DNA from: Saccharopolyspora thermophila
GTDB lineage: Bacteria > Actinomycetota > Actinomycetes > Mycobacteriales > Pseudonocardiaceae
NCBI RefSeq assembly: GCF_014646075.1
Contig: NZ_BMMT01000006.1
Coordinates: 186,001-250,000 of the forward strand
Length of the DNA: 64,000 bases
Direction of reading: 5' to 3'
The position numbers were made by a program, and so were the translations under genes. Positions 63,193 to 64,000 of the stretch are shown piece after piece. Numbering within the stretch: the first letter of the stretch is position 1; each line of letters starts with the position of its first letter. The notes below the pieces were generated by a model, which did not search any database, was not told the origin of the DNA, and saw nothing but the letters and a program-made list of their open reading frames with translations.

Positions 63193-64000
63193 CGATCGAA
63201 TCCACTTCGGGCAACAAGGGGGCGAGCGGCGGCAGGTCCTTCAGCGACGACAGCCCGAGCCGTTCCAGGAACAGCTCCGTCGTGCAGTAGAGGATGCCGC
63301 CCGTCTCCGGGTCGGTACCGGCCTCTTCGATAAGGCCGCGCCCCACCAGGGTACGGATGACGCCGTCGACGTTCACACCGCGTACCGCGGCCACCCGGGA
63401 CCGGGTCACCGGCTGCCGGTAGGCGATCACCGCGAGCGTCTCCAACGCCGCGCGGGTCAGCTTGGTGCGCTGCCCGTCCAGCAGATAGCGCTCCACGTAG
63501 GGCGCGTACTTCTCGCGCGTGTAGAACCGCCACCCGTCGCCCACCCGCCGCAGGTCGATGCCCCGCTCCGCCTCGGCGTAGGCGTCGGACAACCGGTGCA
63601 GCGCCGCCCGGACCCGGGCTAGGGGCTGGTCGAGGGTGTTGGCCAGCAGTTCCTCGCCGGCGGGCACGTCCACCACCAGCAGCAGCGCTTCCAGGGCGGC
63701 GTCAAGCGCGGAGTCGGACTCCAGGTCGGGCGCGGCCGGGGTCACTTCCGCCTCGGAGTCCGCACCGGTACCCGGTGCGAGCGGCTCGGGGGCGGTTTTC
63801 TGCTGCGGCCCCTCCGGCGCGGCGTCCTCCGCCGCTCCCGCGGGCGGCTGGGCTGCCGACGGGACCGGCTTCTCCGGCCGGGCCTCCGCGTCCTGCGCTG
63901 ACTCCCGTTCGGCACGCTCGTGCGTCGAACCGGCCTGCGGCGCAGTGTTCGGTGCCGGCCGGCCTTCCGCGCCGGGCGCCGAACCCGCCGACCGCGGCGC
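63182..64000 (-). CDS. scpB: segregation and condensation protein ScpB, 5' end beyond the window
   Basis: The C-terminal 188 residues are a clear ScpB with two winged-helix domains (ALDAALEALLLVVDVPAGEE; ALETLAVIAYRQPVTRSRVA), the SMC-ScpAB partner for chromosome organisation. A GTG at 63745 could start it. However, the frame remains open for 85 more codons to the edge, with an Ala/Pro/Glu-rich sequence (AAPEGPQQKTAPEPLAPG) and no start codon. A long disordered N-terminal extension, or a start outside the window, is therefore likely. Confidence 0.92.
   Translation of the reverse strand, partial: APRSAGSAPGAEGRPAPNTAPQAGSTHERAERESAQDAEARPEKPVPSAAQPPAGAAEDAAPEGPQQKTAPEPLAPGTGADSEAEVTPAAPDLESDSALDAALEALLLVVDVPAGEELLANTLDQPLARVRAALHRLSDAYAEAERGIDLRRVGDGWRFYTREKYAPYVERYLLDGQRTKLTRAALETLAVIAYRQPVTRSRVAAVRGVNVDGVIRTLVGRGLIEEAGTDPETGGILYCTTELFLERLGLSSLKDLPPLAPLLPEVDSIDDV

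Overview
The window is a 64 kb piece of a very G+C-rich actinobacterial chromosome. GTG starts are common, many operons have 4-base ATGA or GTGA overlaps, and there are several apparent leaderless starts. The protein families present (a PF04672-type methyltransferase, an AAC(2')-type acetyltransferase, a type-3 prolyl-tRNA synthetase, Mut7-C, single-chain dihydroxyacetone kinase) fit a mycelial actinomycete, plausibly Pseudonocardiaceae. That family placement is an inference. No rRNA, tRNA, CRISPR array, transposase or phage gene was found.

Left third (1-23 kb). A GH116-like glycoside hydrolase runs off the left edge. Next come an alpha/beta hydrolase, an AhpD-like protein, a solitary xanthine-dehydrogenase-type large subunit and a DUF4383 membrane protein. 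A non-canonical Nramp-like transporter sits behind a perfect 16-bp palindrome. A run of small enzymes follows (SixA-like phosphatase, GyrI-like binding protein, dienelactone hydrolase, FAD monooxygenase, C45 acyltransferase, ProRS, MFS). At 18.1-22.9 kb a GntR/UTRA regulator heads a catabolic set: FAD amine oxidase, sodium:solute symporter and DadA-like oxidase, probably for uptake and oxidation of an amino acid or N-alkyl amine.

Middle (23-42 kb). A DoxX protein, a J-domain/NERD membrane protein and an orphan biotinyl carrier are followed by an iron permease with a cupredoxin lipoprotein behind a DtxR/IdeR-type iron box. A KhtTU-like cation/proton antiporter pair, an amino acid permease and a Mut7-C protein come next. 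Then come secreted enzymes (SGNH lipase, M28 aminopeptidase), AAC(2'), a methyltransferase, a nucleoside transporter, an MFS drug exporter, an Imm1-like protein beside a small secreted protein, a quinone oxidoreductase, Idi and a pentapeptide-repeat protein.

Polyol/tetrulose locus (42.7-51.4 kb). Six tightly packed minus-strand genes (HAD phosphatase, D-2-hydroxyacid dehydrogenase, FGGY kinase, DhaKL-type kinase, RpiB-type isomerase, class II aldolase) face a DeoR regulator and a polyol-type MFS permease. The same TTAAC-N9-GTTAA dyad lies in the promoter of the six-gene operon and in front of the permease, so the locus is very likely one regulon. The enzyme set does not match any single pathway I know and is the best candidate here for undescribed metabolism.

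Right end (51-64 kb). A chimeric pseudogene, a DPP-IV-like peptidase, an aldo/keto reductase and a NarL-type two-component system precede the conserved scpB-rluB-cmk-plsC-der block. That block is split by a second KhtTU-like antiporter pair on the opposite strand. The window holds four recognisable gene remnants (GNAT, UxaA, CaiB, GT2/PIG-L), so parts of it are eroding, and a 24-bp intergenic repeat occurs as pairs at two sites 20 kb apart.
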